A stretch of DNA of 64,000 bases. Source: Trichopria drosophilae. Its lineage: Eukaryota; Arthropoda; Insecta; Hymenoptera; Diapriidae. The stretch is taken from the NCBI GenBank assembly GCA_030407085.1, contig CM059582.1, forward strand, positions 29,153,001-29,217,000, given 5' to 3'. The position numbers and the translations under genes were made by a program. This document shows positions 31,480-45,067 of this stretch, piece after piece. The notes beneath the pieces were generated by a model. That model searched no databases, had not been told where the DNA came from, and worked only from the letters and a program-made list of their open reading frames with translations. Each line of letters opens with the position of its first letter. Position 1 is the first letter of the stretch.

Positions 31480-33160
31480 CGACAAAATTGTACACTAATG
31501 AAGCCTCCATTTTCCGTTTACCAGACAATCGGCATAATTTTCTCCAAAATCGAATTTCCGTTAAGTCCTTTCTCATGTAACCAATAATTAAAATCGTCGT
31601 TTCTATGAAATTCAGGCCAAGAAAAATTTGTTTCAAGACCATTGTCATAGATTGATCGGTAAGAAATCGGTGATCGTCGATTCGCTCGGCCAAGCTCGAC
31701 CGGTCGTTGGAGAGGCGTGACCCAGCATCGTTTTCTCAAAGAGGAGTTGCTACTGCGCATGGACTTTCCATTCGATTCGTGATCGTTTATTCCGCCGATG
31801 CAATGACGATCCGACGAACTGTGATCACGGCTCGAGTCCCGGAGTCTCGATTCACAAGCACGAATCGGCAGTCGCATCAGGTGCACGCTGAATTCTTATG
31901 CTAATGCGAGAAAGGAGCCGAGAAGACAATACCCACACGGATACGAGCGATATGTACCCAGAAGGGGACTCCCGTCTGTTTCTCTTGAGCTGTAAATGCG
32001 TATTCTGCGCTTCGTCCGGAGAATTAATAACGAGCGTAAGTGTCACGGATGTCCATTGATTTTAGAAAAGAACAGATTTGTGACGGGACGATCATCCGCT
32101 TGGAGAAAGAGATTGAATACGATTTCACGTATCTCTCCGCGCGTGGGTTCGAATGCGGAATGGATGCAAATTTTATACGCATTCAATGCAGACTGTTACC
32201 GGAGTTACCGACTGATGGTAAAACATGTTTTGAACGTTTCTACCAAGTAATTCTCATGGAACAAGACTCATCTGACAACATCTCAGTTATTCACGAATAA
32301 AACTGTTCTTATAAGTCTAGATAAGCTGATGTCAAAATTACCGATTGATGGTAAGACAGAATGCGTACTTTTTTACCGAATAATGATGAAATACTTAAAG
32401 GTCACAATACTCCTAATCACATTTAAGGAAAAACACATTTGTCAATGCGTAAATTGGTCATACCAAAACAAAATGTGCACGATTTTACCGCATAATGGTA
32501 AAGTAGTAACGGAACAAGTCTTCCATGATAACATCTGTAACCATTAAAGTGGTAGAAAACTAAAAATCTGTTCCATTTTAATTATTTTGAAAATTTGAGA
32601 AAATGCAAGTGACAATGGTTTCGTAATCGTTTATTTATTTTTAGGTAAGAATATCAGCCATTGGTTCGCACCATGCGTCCGAAGGACTGCAGAATTGAAA
32701 ATCAACCTATAAATCGGTAAGTGCCAATTTCACTTCACGACTTTCGCATCGATCAATAAAAGGTCACGAATTTCAAGCACGTCTCGAAAAGACGGTGTCT
32801 TTATAGTAACAATCCGTCGAGTACCTCGTGTGAATTTGCCGATAAATTTGCAAGTAGCCCGTTAGTCGCGGTTGATCGTCGAGAAAATTTAATTATTCTC
32901 CGCGCGTCCAACTACGGTATTTTCGAATGTCGGCGCCCGAATCTCCAGAATTTTTCTTCCCAAAATCGGCTGTATCTACTTCAACCAAGAAACGATGTAA
33001 AAAGAACCCGATGACATCTGAGTTGACATTCCTTGACTTGCTGGGAGAGACTCGTCTGAAATTCTGTGCATCTCGTTTCCTCGAACCGTTCTACGTTTAC
33101 GTGCTTACCAATGGTCTCTTTGGTAGTAAGGAAATTTGTATTGCGATTTAATTAAATATT
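31480..33160. other. CG-richer stretch, possible host exon or promoter region
   Basis: Visibly richer in GC and CpG than its surroundings at 31660-32200 and 32700-33130. It has no recognisable protein. Three degenerate repeats carrying TTACCG...GGTAA palindromes lie at about 32205, 32338 and 32482. It could be a remnant of a transposon or a 5' exon/promoter of a gene beyond view. Confidence 0.35.
32927..33151 (+). CDS. hypothetical 74-aa ORF, possible first exon
   Basis: An ATG in a CG-rich setting starts MSAPESPEFFFPKSAVSTST followed by KKRCKKNP, a Ser/Pro start and a basic patch. TTTGGTAGTAAG near 33120 could be a splice donor. No family is recognised and no second exon was found. Chance is quite possible. 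Confidence 0.2.
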   Translation: MSAPESPEFFFPKSAVSTSTKKRCKKNPMTSELTFLDLLGETRLKFCASRFLEPFYVYVLTNGLFGSKEICIAI

Positions 33161-36100
33161 TAGAATACTAGTTAGTTGTGGCGGTTTGGAAATGTTATGC
33201 TTGAGCTAAAATCGACTGGCGATCAATTGCTCCTGATTCCAAATCTATATGACAGTTATTGCTGTATGTATATTCCAGCGATAGTATATGTAAAAAATGT
33301 AAGTAAAATTATCAACAAAACCAAAATAAAAATTGACAATGTTACAGGTTAGATTAATTTTTTGTTAGATAAAATAAGCGAGCTAATACGATTTACGTAA
33401 TGCTATATAATTTGGAAATAAAAAGGCGTCTCTTGAGTAATATCATTTACTTGCGTAATTCACGAAAATACGTATTGAGTAATTCAATCATTTGATGGAA
33501 ATCTTGTGGTAATAGTTACTTTAAAATGTATTATAAAAATTTCAAAAAATCTTATTATTCAAAAGAAAAATGCAATCGGATCTAATTTTGTAGGTGTGAT
33601 TCCATACAATGCACTAAGTTTTTTTGTCTGTGGCGTCTGCAAACATCTGCATGAACTAATACGGATAAATAAAACGAAAGAGTCATGGTCCAGCTGCTTC
33701 AGAACTCCGTGCCTCACTGATATAATCGCTTTATTATAGTGATCGTTATTACGGTCCAGGAAATCCGCAACGTCAACCGCAGACGCTCAAGTTCCACCAT
33801 AAACTACGCCTAGTCTGGGAGCCACATACAGAGTGTGCCATTTGAAACAGGGATCTGAATAACTCTTTCTGGAAAAGAAAAACAAAACCTATGTTTATAT
33901 GAAAGTTGGAGACTTTCAACGGGGTGACCTTCACCATGAGTTTGAGGTCAATTCCGAGCAAAGTTGAAGGTCAAAGTTTGTTTCCTAATGGAAAGCTCGA
34001 CATCAGAAATGAAAAGAACGGAAATTTTAGGTCTGATTATTCCATCATATATGTTACCGGTTCCAGGTCATTTCAAGGCCAGTTAGAGACTGAAATATAA
34101 TTTGCACTACAAAGACGACATTAAATATGTGTTCCTGACTGAGGTTGTTGTGTTTACATAGGAACATCATGATGACCTTGCACATAACCTTTAAAGCAAT
34201 TCTGAAGGTTGTACATAGGTTACATTTAAAATAATGTAATTAATACTTTGAAAGTTATTCAATTTATTAGTTAGTCATATTGAAATTAATATTTTGGAAA
34301 TTACTTAATTGACCTCCAAGTTTTCAGGAAAATGGTAACGTATTGTCTTGAAAATGTCGTGCTCTAATCCAGGAATGTTAATTTAAAATATAGTGAAATC
34401 GTAAATATTAAAGGTTTATTTATTATCTTAGTCACTAATATTTTATTAAAAAAAAAAGTTAGTTTATTTGTACTTATTTATTATTTGCATTATTTATATT
34501 TAACCATTAATATTCATTAAAGATCAAATTATTAAAACGTTATAAAGCAGAAATGAAAATTTTTTTCCCAAAACATGTGACAGAAGCGAATATTTTATTC
34601 CAAGAAAGAAGAAAGAACTATGTTTTACTCATTACTGAAATCTGTTGCTATCTTTATTGCAAATACATAGAAACTTCTTTGGTATGATGTACGGCCCTTG
34701 GTTTATAGGATTTAATAACAACTATCAATATGTAAATAAATACGGTAAACGTATCTCTCTTAAGTTTATTTTTCACTAGTATGTAAATGAGGAGAATCCA
34801 ATCTGCTTCATCTAAATTCTGAGTGCTTGTTAAAAATTATTTATTTATCCCATGTGGGGTGAAAAGCCTAGAAATAAGAAAACCAATAATCAAAAGCCGA
34901 TATTTAAGAAACCAACATGTCAATTACCGACAGTTAAAAATCAGTCATAAAGCCGACAGTCTTTGATCTTTGTTTCCCACGGTATATTAAATACGTAGGC
35001 TAGATTTTTATCGTCATTGCACTCACTATCACATTGAATAAAGCTATATTAACATGGGATCCAATTTTAACGTTTTTTAAGCAAACCCCGATTGGACCGA
35101 GTATCTTTCGAATATGACTCCAAAATGCTTAGAATCTTGGAATCACCTGTAAGTTTTATCACAAGGTCAACTAGACCTGACTTTAGAATAACCTCCAATG
35201 TTGGGATAACCCTGATTTCAAAAATTGTTTAATCAGACAGCGGTAAGCCTGAAAGTCTGACGCTCGACTTGCCGATAATATCATGAACAATTTCGGAATA
35301 ACCCAAACAGCAAGAAGCCATCCTTAAGAGCTCTTTATGAAGTCTTAAAAATGGTAAGATATCTTAAATACTTATCAGAAAGAGCTCATAAAAGGATCTT
35401 TAAGAAGACTTATGCGTCGATTTAAAGAGCTTTACAAGATCTCTGAAATAGTAAGTCTGAACATAGAGCTCTTGTTTGAGAGCTTTGCCATATAAAATTA
35501 ATAATTTACATGAAAAGTACATTTCTAAGTGTTATAGATTCAATTTTTGTATCTTAATTAATAATTTATACCATTCTTGCATTAGTTCCTTTTTACCATT
35601 TGTATAATTGGACTGCGATTGTGATAACATCCATCGATCTGCAGATGAAGCACCTAGAGTCTCTGGAAGAAACACAAATCTCTACTCTGGAGATCCATTT
35701 CTCCAAAGAGATATGGTCCAAAAAAAGATTAATACAAGAACTCAAAAACTAATTTCACTTTATACGTTAACCTATATTAATAGTTCATAAATAAACAGGT
35801 TAAATCATTTTCATTTGTCGTTTTTCAAAATTTTAATGTAGAAAGTATTTTCTATAGAAATTTTGTTAATACATTTGTAAAAAATATAAGAACTAAGTAG
35901 ATTTTAACATGCAACAATTTTCAATGTACTACTTTACATTTGGTCTTTTGACGACTTTCCCTGCTTTGAAAGTTTTACAGATCATTTCCGGGTACCACAC
36001 GAAGTTGCTACTGAAACCTTACTGGCTGCTCTACTCTGATATTTATAAGTCATTTCATACTGAGAATAGTTATGGCATTCCATAATCATCTGATCATGTG

Positions 36101-38324
36101 GTCAATAACATAGGCCTACAAAATAAGGCTGATCTATATAGCCCGAAGCAGAATAATACTTTTCCACAGGTTTTCGATGCTCTGAATCTAAATTTGGCAG
36201 AATAATTATTAATGCTCTTTCACTAATTCCTATTCGATTTCTTTTCATCGAGTTATCGAAGTTTTAGTGAAGACATGATTATAATTGTCGTGTTTTGGAC
36301 TTTTGAGTTACAATATCTCAAAATCTTGACATGATAGAATAATGAGGCCACATTTGGATTCAACACGACGAACGCCTTCGGAAAAGTATAGTCCAGTTTC
36401 AGGTTATAAATTTGTTGGCCTATTATTATTTCATACATAAAACAGCATCAGCATCGTTACATAATATAGCACTTCTTCGCAACATATGTGACCATCATTC
36501 GATTAGATACTGGCCAACAGTACTGATTATCAATATTAGAGTAACATATTACACTATTGATAGACCGGTTTCATTTCCAGTAATCATAGTGGATGTTGGA
36601 ACTAGAGTTTACTTCCTGGACCTAACATCTATCTTTGAAAAATATTATTTTGGAAATCCTTGTCGTAATTTGGAAGTGGGACACCGTGAACTCCCAGGTT
36701 TTTACGTGCATGAATCAGGACGGCAGGATCTGTGATAAAGCCATCATTCTTGTCTACAGGTCATGGATGAGCATGTACATACATACACCGAGTCCCCTTA
36801 CGAGCATTCTACACTCCACATATCCTGTAGACTATTATATAAAAAATGCACGACGTGTACCGTAGGTAACTGTAAGCCTCAGCGGTTGTAGGGCGGTGTC
36901 GATTCACACTTAACGTTCACTTGGACACATCGAAATGATTACTTCAGTGGCTGATTACGAATTAAATAACTTTACTCACAGAAATCTTCAAATTCGAATC
37001 ATTCTCAGCTCCAAGCAATTGTTAACATCTGCAGGATTGAGAAAAGTGGATTTAAGGCATCTTTATATTGAGTCAGTCATTTTTTTTTAATGATTTAGGA
37101 TTATAAAGATTTATTCATGTCTAAATTTTGTTGTCGATTTGGCTTCTTCAATTCCATGTTATGTTTGCAAAAATTCCAAGGTTTCTAATGAAATGTAAAA
37201 AAAATTATTGAGCTTTCTTCAAATTACTTCCAAAAGAGACAATATGCAAAGCTTTTGAAAAAATGTTCTCCTAGTTTTCAAGCAAAATTATTTTACGTCT
37301 TTATAATAAAATCTCTGAAAATGTTCTCATATCCTTAGCTTGAGAAAAAGTTTTTTTCTTGGTTCTAGATTATTTTCAACAAATTTTCAAGCATCATCCT
37401 CATAAGTAACACGAATATTTCTAAACAAATACCCTGTTTCCTAGGCAATTTTGTGTTAAAGTACTAAAATACTTGAAATTCTATTTTTTTGATTTTCTTA
37501 TTTGCATAATTACTATGATTAATGGTGGTCGGAGTAATAGAAGTTTAAGGAAGTATTTTTATTTCCGTTCAAAATTAAACACAACATCTTTCCAAAATGG
37601 TGCATTGCCCACAAGTTGTATTAATTACTATAATATTTGCTCTCAATATTTGATTATTAAAGCGATAAATAGAGTGCCAGGAGAAATGGCACCAATTGCT
37701 TTTACTTGCATCACGTGCTTCGAAAGATCCATGAATATTAAATGCCATACTTTTTATCTTAGGATTGCTGCCTCTTGATCCGTTATTGTCGCTGGCGGAT
37801 GGGTTAGTCATTTCACGAGAGACGACCCACATTATCGATAATCGTTCCATAGTTATCATCGAGTAGTCGCTGTTATGATCATTTGAATACGGACTGCATG
37901 TCGTTCATTAAAATAATTTTAAGCAGTACACATTTATTGAGGTAAAGCACTAATTGAGAACTATTGACGTATTTTCACTTCTAATAGTGAATTCGGATAT
38001 TGGATGGGATATCTCTAAGATCTCATTAAGCAAAACAATCGAAGTTGACATTTTTATAAAAATATATATTGAAGTCGATTACGTATGTAGCTACTGCATA
38101 AATGCATTTTTAGTTTCTAGGATGAAAGAATTTTCTGGATAACAATAGATAATTTTCTTTCTGATTATTGAGTCGCTAAGTAATAAGGGTCCTACATAAA
38201 TTATGTAAGATTAATTTTTACCATTCTTTCAACACTCAGTAAATAACGTTACTATACAGTAACATAGTTCATCTTACCGGCTCAAATTTAAAATTTGTCA
38301 TTTATAAGGAAAAATATTTTTTGA
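33161..38324. other. intergenic, no gene recognised
   Basis: Long AT-rich stretch. At 33925-34080 AGGTCA-type words recur (GGTGACCTTCACC, TTGAAGGTCAAAG, TTCCAGGTCATTTCAAGGCC), perhaps an old transposon end. At 35330-35490 the words AAGAGCTC and AGAGCTCTT alternate, resembling a decayed inverted repeat. ORFs up to 107 aa (for example 36412-36735) show no family I know. Confidence 0.45.
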
Positions 38325-38475
38325 TGTAGTAGTGAAATTGGCATTTTGGGCCCGCAAATAGGGGCGCAAAATTTTCGTCCTCATGAACCTCGACTCGCCT
38401 TTGCTGTTCCTCCCACTCTGTCATCAAACCGTAAGACCCCGTTTTACACCCTTGATTCAGAAATAACTATTTCAT
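38325..38475. repeat. dispersed repeat, copy 1
   Basis: It shares TTTTTGATG(T/C)AGTA, GGCCCGCAAAT and CGTAA...CCCTTGAT words, in order, with 47090-47345, which is longer and more complete. No ORF. It is probably a MITE family. Confidence 0.6.
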
Positions 38476-41400
38476 TGTTGTTTTTCAGAGTTATGAACAT
38501 CAAATTTGTTACAAAAATTTATAAAACAACGTGTAAGAGGTGTTTCACGCTTCACCTCCCTGTGTGGTTGAAGACTCAATTTGTCGACTCCGCTACCAAT
38601 AATTTTTGTCCGTGGAATAGTCGACGAGGTTTGAATGATATTTTACTTACATTAATTGTTTCTTGTATTATGCCTCAATTTTATTGAGAAATACTTGAGC
38701 TTAAGGGAAACATTGCAGCTAGTCGTATGGTCCTTCGAGCCGGATACTTTACTTTATTTTGTAACAAATGGTAGAATCTTCAATAAGGCATGAGTATTTT
38801 TTCGAAATATCCGGAAGCAAAGGACGAACCTGTAGCACCTTTAGAATAATGAAATAAAAATATTCTATGTCAAGTGAGGATGAAAACGAAGGATGTTGGA
38901 TCTAAACCAGCTTCACATTCGGATTCTATATTCTGAAATGGAACTTTTCAACAAAGTTTGGTCAAACTAAATTTCCTACTTTTTTTGGTCGTGTATTATT
39001 CTAATCAGTTTTAAAGATATGTTAAAGTAGGAAAACAATGAAATTTAAAATGTCTATTTGTCAAACGCTATCTGATTTTTTTGCTATGAAAACAAATAAA
39101 ATCAATCATGTAATTCAAAATGATGGTAAAGGGTACAATGTCGATTATTTTGGGATTAAAATCTTTTAAAAAGACTCATATTTCTCATGGGCGAATGTGT
39201 GGACACGTGCAATGTCTTGTACAAGTGAAGATACATGTAAGGAACACGTAATGTACGTGCCATGCAAGTAAGAAAAAATAGAGAGAAAAGGAGAAATGGA
39301 CGAATGACCGAACTTCCGCATGATCGCAGACTTCGAATGCTGAGAAGTCACTTCAGCACCGGGGAATTACGAGATATTCAGGTGACTTCTTATGCCTTCA
39401 ATAAGTAAACGACTAAGTTCCTCGACGCCAGTCTGAATATTCGAATCACGACCTCGCACCGTGAGCACGTAACATCTTCTGTTCTTGGGAGCGAGGCCTC
39501 TCGATTCTTCCTTTACTGGATCTCGACACCACATTATTACTTTACTTTGTCATTCATGTGGATTTTCCGTTTTGTACAGCATAAAATTTATTAGTGATGA
39601 GGTTACACCAATAACAACAAAATTATTGTGCAACCAATCTTGTTGAGGAGTTTAAAAAATTGATTTTTTTTAAGGTTATCTTCGAACTTGATTCAAAGTT
39701 AAGTTTATGCAACAGATATTTATGTGCATCATACAATTTACCTAAATGATAACCCATTAACGTGCAAAAATCCATAAGTTTTACTTTTAATAAACTCTTT
39801 GAGACCCAGACGCCACTACAATGGCGCCCTTTTACGTCTTCTTTTTCTCGGCATATCTTACGTCAGTGATGCAAAATACCATTTTTTTCGCACTTTCAAT
39901 TAAAGAGATACTTAAACTTTAGAAGAATATATGATATTTGCTAAATCTACAACTATCTTATGAATCTAATTCGTTAGCGGGCGAATTTCCTAATAGACAT
40001 GTGCTAAAGGTGGATGAAATGAGTTGTTTGAAGAACGAAGATTATAGTAATACCATTACATTTCCAAAATTCAACATGGCGAATTTAATATGGCGCCAGT
40101 AATCATTAAAAAATTACTATTTCATAGCACGGAAGCTAAAATCGTCTTGCGGGACTGTGTTTTCTCCGTTGTTATACAAAATATCGTTCGATACAAGGGA
40201 GTATGCTTGTTTTCCACAAATGTGCATGACGACCAGTGCCTGTAAGTGATAATATGATGGAATTTACTAAAATCCCAAGCGGGGATGAAATTGAAGGCAG
40301 TCAGTATAAAAATGATATTGATTTTGAATTTTAAAACACTGATGCCAGATTCGTATTCAGCATCCCCAAAAACCTAAGAGTTACTATTTTTGTGCGAGTT
40401 TACTAACGATTTCAGTTTTTCGTCCGCCATATGGGATTCGCCATTTTGAATCTGGAGTATCAGACTGATTTGTATTCAGCGACCCTAAAAACTCCCGAAT
40501 GGCGATTTTTATTAATTTAAAAAAAAATGTAATTAAAAAATTTCTCCAAATATCACCAAAAAAATCGAAACGACTCTAGGATATAACTCCATGAATTCAA
40601 AAAACTTTTAATTCTTTGCACATTTCGGAAAAAGTTCATAGTTTTATAGGAGGACGTTAGAATAGTAGCAATATTGAAATTACGAATGAAGCTAAAAATG
40701 TACAATTTGTTCTTGAAATTCAAGTATTCCGTGCAAAGTTCTAATATTAAAAAAAAATTTTGTAATTTTGTTGTGTAACAAAATATTTTGTCATTTTTTT
40801 TAAATTATTAGAATCCATATTAACTGGAACTAACTTTTGACCTCAGAATCTTTACAAGCGACCTTGAAAATATTAGGATTAGATGTAAACTTATCAAAAT
40901 TGTCCGCAACTTTCGTTACTAAAGTCATCTGTTAAATGAAAGTTGAACTTGTAGACTGGTACGCGTTAATATCATCATTTATATTTCTGTTTAGTTTTGT
41001 GACATATTGCATACTCGAAAACACAGGGATATAAGATACTACTTATAGTGATTAAATACTAGCCTTATTAAGTAACTACTACACGTAGTTTTGGATACTA
41101 TTGTAGTAGGATATTGGCAAACTAATACCCTAGTCGAAATCAAACCAGTTATTGGGTAAATATTAGACAGTATGCATATTTACTAAAGGTATAGAGGAAA
41201 CGGATATCTCTGTCCAGACGGATGGCAGATCTATGGAAGTAATTTACCTCTACAGAGACAGGAAAATAGTTTTATTTGATAATATTAAAATGATTTGATA
41301 CAAAAAGTACTTAAATTAACTATTTCCATAGTGAATGAACAGTAAAATTGTTCCATTTACTATTTTCTGGTATTGAAATCATTCGTGCATAACCTCAAAT

Positions 41401-41494
41401 ATGAACTATATCCTCCCATGTTCTAATTCTAGTATTTACATATGTTAAAATCGTTTTCTACCATTTCTTCATGATTTCCTTAGCAGGTTTCTAA
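38476..41494. other. intergenic with diverged CCATTTTG-module fragments
   Basis: Fragments at about 40060-40110 and 40420-40510 (CGCCATATGGGATTCGCCAT then GACCCTAAAAACTCC) match modules of the 30643 element. Otherwise nothing is recognised. Confidence 0.45.
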
Positions 41495-41655
41495 AAAGGT
41501 CCGACGGTACGATAGGAAGTTTCACTAAAAAACGTAAATTAAAGATGACTGAATAAGATCTTCAAAACTCGGGCTGCGTAAAGGCAATTCTAATTACTGC
41601 AGATGGTTTTTTAGGAAATACCAAAGACATGAATTAAGAAATGGCCGAGAATTTT
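41495..41655. mobile_element. MITE fragment, same family as 48437-48720
   Basis: TTTCACTAAAAAACGTAAAT and GCAATTCTAATTACTGCAGA match the MITE near 48475. Only one end is clear. Confidence 0.6.
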
Positions 41656-42099
41656 CGGAAATAAATATTTAAATATCATAATTAATTATCATTTATAATT
41701 ATTGGTGTACCCTTGGTAGAAATCTGTACGCTGCTTAGTTTCTATATACCATTAACCCACGAGATAAGGCGGTTTTGCATTGAAAGTTAACTCTTCACAT
41801 AGTGAAAATTGAGCCACTCTGTTGAAAGAACGAATTTTCCTCAAAAACTCGCTCTGTCTGAAGTTAAAAGTTACTCCTAATGAGCGATAACACAAATCTA
41901 CATGCTTTTTTCTTTTTAGATCGTGTGTTTTTCCCTATTGTTCAGACACCTGTCGTGCTTGAGTCGTCACTGAAATTAAAGCTTGAATCTTTTCCTAAAA
42001 TAACCATATACGCTATTTATACTGAAAAAACAGAATTGGATAAAATGGCGGAGCTGGTAGGACATGACCTGGTCTTACCTTAGCTGTATCATATTAAGC

Positions 42100-42230
42100 T
42101 ATATTGGATCCACCATTTTGATTTTTTTAAAACCAAAGTCAGATTCGTAATTAGCGACCTCCCAAATCCCTAGATATAGAATGTAACGAAAATTGTGTTA
42201 CTTTTAAAAAGTCGGATGTTAAAGGGTTAA
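42100..42230. repeat. diverged CCATTTTG module ending AAAGGGTTAA
   Basis: GGATCCACCATTTTGATTTT, then TCAGATTCGTAATTAGCGAC, aligns with the right part of the 30643 element; AAAGGGTTAA may be its end. No left end was located. Confidence 0.45.
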
Positions 42231-42653
42231 TAAAGTCAAACTTTAAAATATTAACTCCACTTTAACAAAAATTATTTTGTTTTTATACTGTCGGATATGG
42301 AACTTGTTGTGTGGGGTTTAAGCTTCTATAGAAGTTCCTAGCACGTCAGTTTAAACAGCGAAAAAAAATACTGAAAACCCTCAAAAACCTATTGTTTTTT
42401 GTCTTTACGCCCACTTTTCTCAAAATCCTCACGTGATAAGCAATTTTAGAACCTGGGATCGTATTCAGCGCCTAAAAATACATTTATAAAAAGCCTTATT
42501 TTGTAAACCTGTGTATTTAACTCTTTCATCTAAGTTGCTCAATTTTCACTCCATAGAGAGTGAATTTGTAATCTAAAAAAATTAAAGAATAAGTGCATTA
42601 TTTTCTTTGCTAACGTCGTTACAGTTCTTGAAAATACTTTAGTGAATAAAAAA

Positions 42654-42917
42654 TACACAGAGAGAAAAATGTGTTATTGGAACCACGGAAAAATAATAGA
42701 ATCGATTTTAACCTCTCTAAATAGTAGAATTAACTATACGTAAGGTTACAGTTGATATTTGGCTTTACGTACGAACGATTTATCAAAAGGAAAATAGTAA
42801 ATGTAACAATTTTATTTTACCCTTTGCCGAAGAAATAGTTAATGCAACAACTTTTTATATTTACGCGTTTTACTATTGCAGAAAGATTTCGTTAACTATT
42901 TCCTTTCTCTCTGTGTA
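42654..42917. mobile_element. MITE with TACACAGAGAGAAA ends
   Basis: The left end TACACAGAGAGAAAAATG and the right end (complement TACACAGAGAGAAAGGAAAT) are inverted repeats; ATAGTTAA-type words also pair inward. No ORF. The ends resemble those of the 28510 element. Confidence 0.7.
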
Positions 42918-44440
42918 CAAACCTTTTAGAAATACCCAACATTAATGCTTATGTGTGGCCATTAGGATGGACGTGAATAATTCGGGAGTTCAGATTTATC
43001 CTCCATTTTAAATATTTCGACATTTACCGAATTTGCACCTCTGACTATGTATTGTTCAGTTTTGTAGACAGAACATTATATATGTAACATCTCTAGCAGA
43101 AAATGGGCCATGTTTCTGTACCTCTTTACTGATAAAACTGGTCTCAGTTTCCAGCATATACCATCTAAATAAATGTGTGTAAAAATGATTTATTTTGTAT
43201 ACAAATATACTTATATACAAATACAACTAGGATAGTGACATTTCGCTGCTGAATTATTTTAACTAGCAAGAACAAAACTTCAAATTATAAAAATTGAGAG
43301 AATAGCAAAGGTGACAGGGGTAAATCGTGATATTCTGGGTTTACCATTTTTGTCCTGAAACATTATTATAGATTTTGGGTTTCAGTAAGCTCCAATTTGG
43401 AAATAATTCCATGTATTTTTCTATCAAATCATGTCTTACTAAATCTCGTGCCACGTATTACTTCAATACTAGGGTAAATCGTGGTGCTGGCATTCTATAA
43501 AAAACGAATTAAAGTTGTTCCGGCATTACTTTTGATTTTGTTTTAACAAAAACATACAATTAGCTATTTAGTAAAATCCAGAGAACATGTCATCATTGTC
43601 AAACATCGTTTTAATTTAGAAGGCCAGGAGGACGTACAGTAATTATTTTTTAATTTTAGTTGCCAATGTGTTTCTTTTGACAATATTCCAAATTCTTCTC
43701 GTTTTCATGAATTACCCCAGAACTTCGAACTACCGAGAAGGTTATTGTACCTTCATGTTCTCAAATCGAAACATAAAGTGTAATGATGCAAGGATAAACT
43801 AAACAAAAAATTTCAATTGCTGATTATGCAACCACTGGTTGAGGTACCATAAGGTTGACTTTTCAGCACATCTTGTTTACGTATTCGTATCAAAGATTTC
43901 AATTGAAATTGCGTGCGAAAGGAAAATAATCGTTCTTACCTAATAGACATATTAAAATGTCTATAATGTTAAGTTTTGCAACAGTAAACAGTCCCGTAAC
44001 AAATTTATTGGAAAATGAAAAAGGTAAGAGAAACGCCATTCTAAATTCCATATTTAACGATTTTTATTTTTAGAAGAAAATCTGTAAGTAATTTTTAATA
44101 TGGATTAAATAATATTTTACAAGCAAATAAATTTATTTTCATAGTGAAATGACCAAATACTCGATAACAATAATAGTTCAAGGTAAAAAATAATGGTTTT
44201 ATTTTTGTAGAGAAAAGACTAATTCGTATTACGCATCGCAATATTCACCACTCATTAATTTTTGCAAACTGAGAATTTAAAATTGTGCGCAAAAATATTT
44301 TTACCCCATGTAGTTTAATTTATAATTAACTTTAGTAAACTCTTGTACAGATGAAAGATGCAACAAACATATTTGATAATGCCTTTTTTATGAATAGGTT
44401 TCAATAGTGTATGGACAAGGAATACCGTTAAATGATGTAT
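42918..44440. other. intergenic, no recognised feature
   Basis: AT-rich; nothing supported on either strand up to the Ly6-3 stop. Confidence 0.5.
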
Positions 44441-45067
44441 TCAAATCGAAAGCACACGAAGGCAAAAATTAAATGCAATGTATCCGATAATTGAAATTGC
44501 CCGTGCATGGTTTACACCGTTACCATCAGCATCGAATAAATTACATTTATTCGTATTACAAAATCTACATTTTACGTCTGAACTAAATGTTATGTTTAGA
44601 CTGACCGCCAAATCGTTACAGGATCGAATACTTGTACAACCTCGATGGAAGTGCATCTCGTCAACTGAAAATTAAACCTCAAAATTAACGTTTGAACATC
44701 AAACTGATGTATAGTAATTTTATGAGCGAACAAAAATTTTTAAATCCGTTATTAATCCAAAATAAAGTTATTGTTAGTTTGTGAGTAAATAATTGCAAAA
44801 AAGAACAGTTAGACTACAATGTTATTATTACGAATAAAATTCTTGAAAAATGTATAGTCTGTAAGGAACGTATCAACGAAATTTGTTATCAACAGTTTTA
44901 TGTGAACTTACTGTATATTGTTGACTTCTTAATTGCATAACACTGCTCATTAGCTTTACACATTATTGCAGAAGTAATCATCATGCTTCTACATGTATTG
45001 CCATTATAGCTTTTGGAACTGCAATTATAACACCCTACTGCAGCATCCGACATATGCGTAAGAAAAC
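44441..45067 (-). CDS. Ly6-3: three-finger protein, exons 2 and 3 (exon 1 not found)
   Basis: Exon 2 (45067-44912) and exon 3 (44664-44441) are in the same phase as the other members. Exon 2 gives FLTHMSDAAVGCYNC with a TATAG acceptor and GTAAGT donor. Exon 3 gives HFHRGCTSIRSC and KCRFCNTNKCN. Ten cysteines end in Cys-Asn, and the tail ISIIGYIAFNFCL is hydrophobic. The NST site found in most paralogues is lost (KKSTIY). A possible exon 1 starts at ATG 45955 (MNENN, hydrophobic core, ending ISY as in paralogues), but TATG is followed by AA, not GT. Either exon 1 is elsewhere or the gene lost its donor. Confidence 0.7.

Noticed and set aside
31518..31886. 122-aa - strand ORF in the CG-richer island
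   Set aside because: Overlaps other ORFs of equal quality on both strands, has no family resemblance and begins at the edge of a MITE.
36412..36735. 107-aa + strand ORF
   Set aside because: No domain, signal peptide or splice context, and base composition is like the surroundings.
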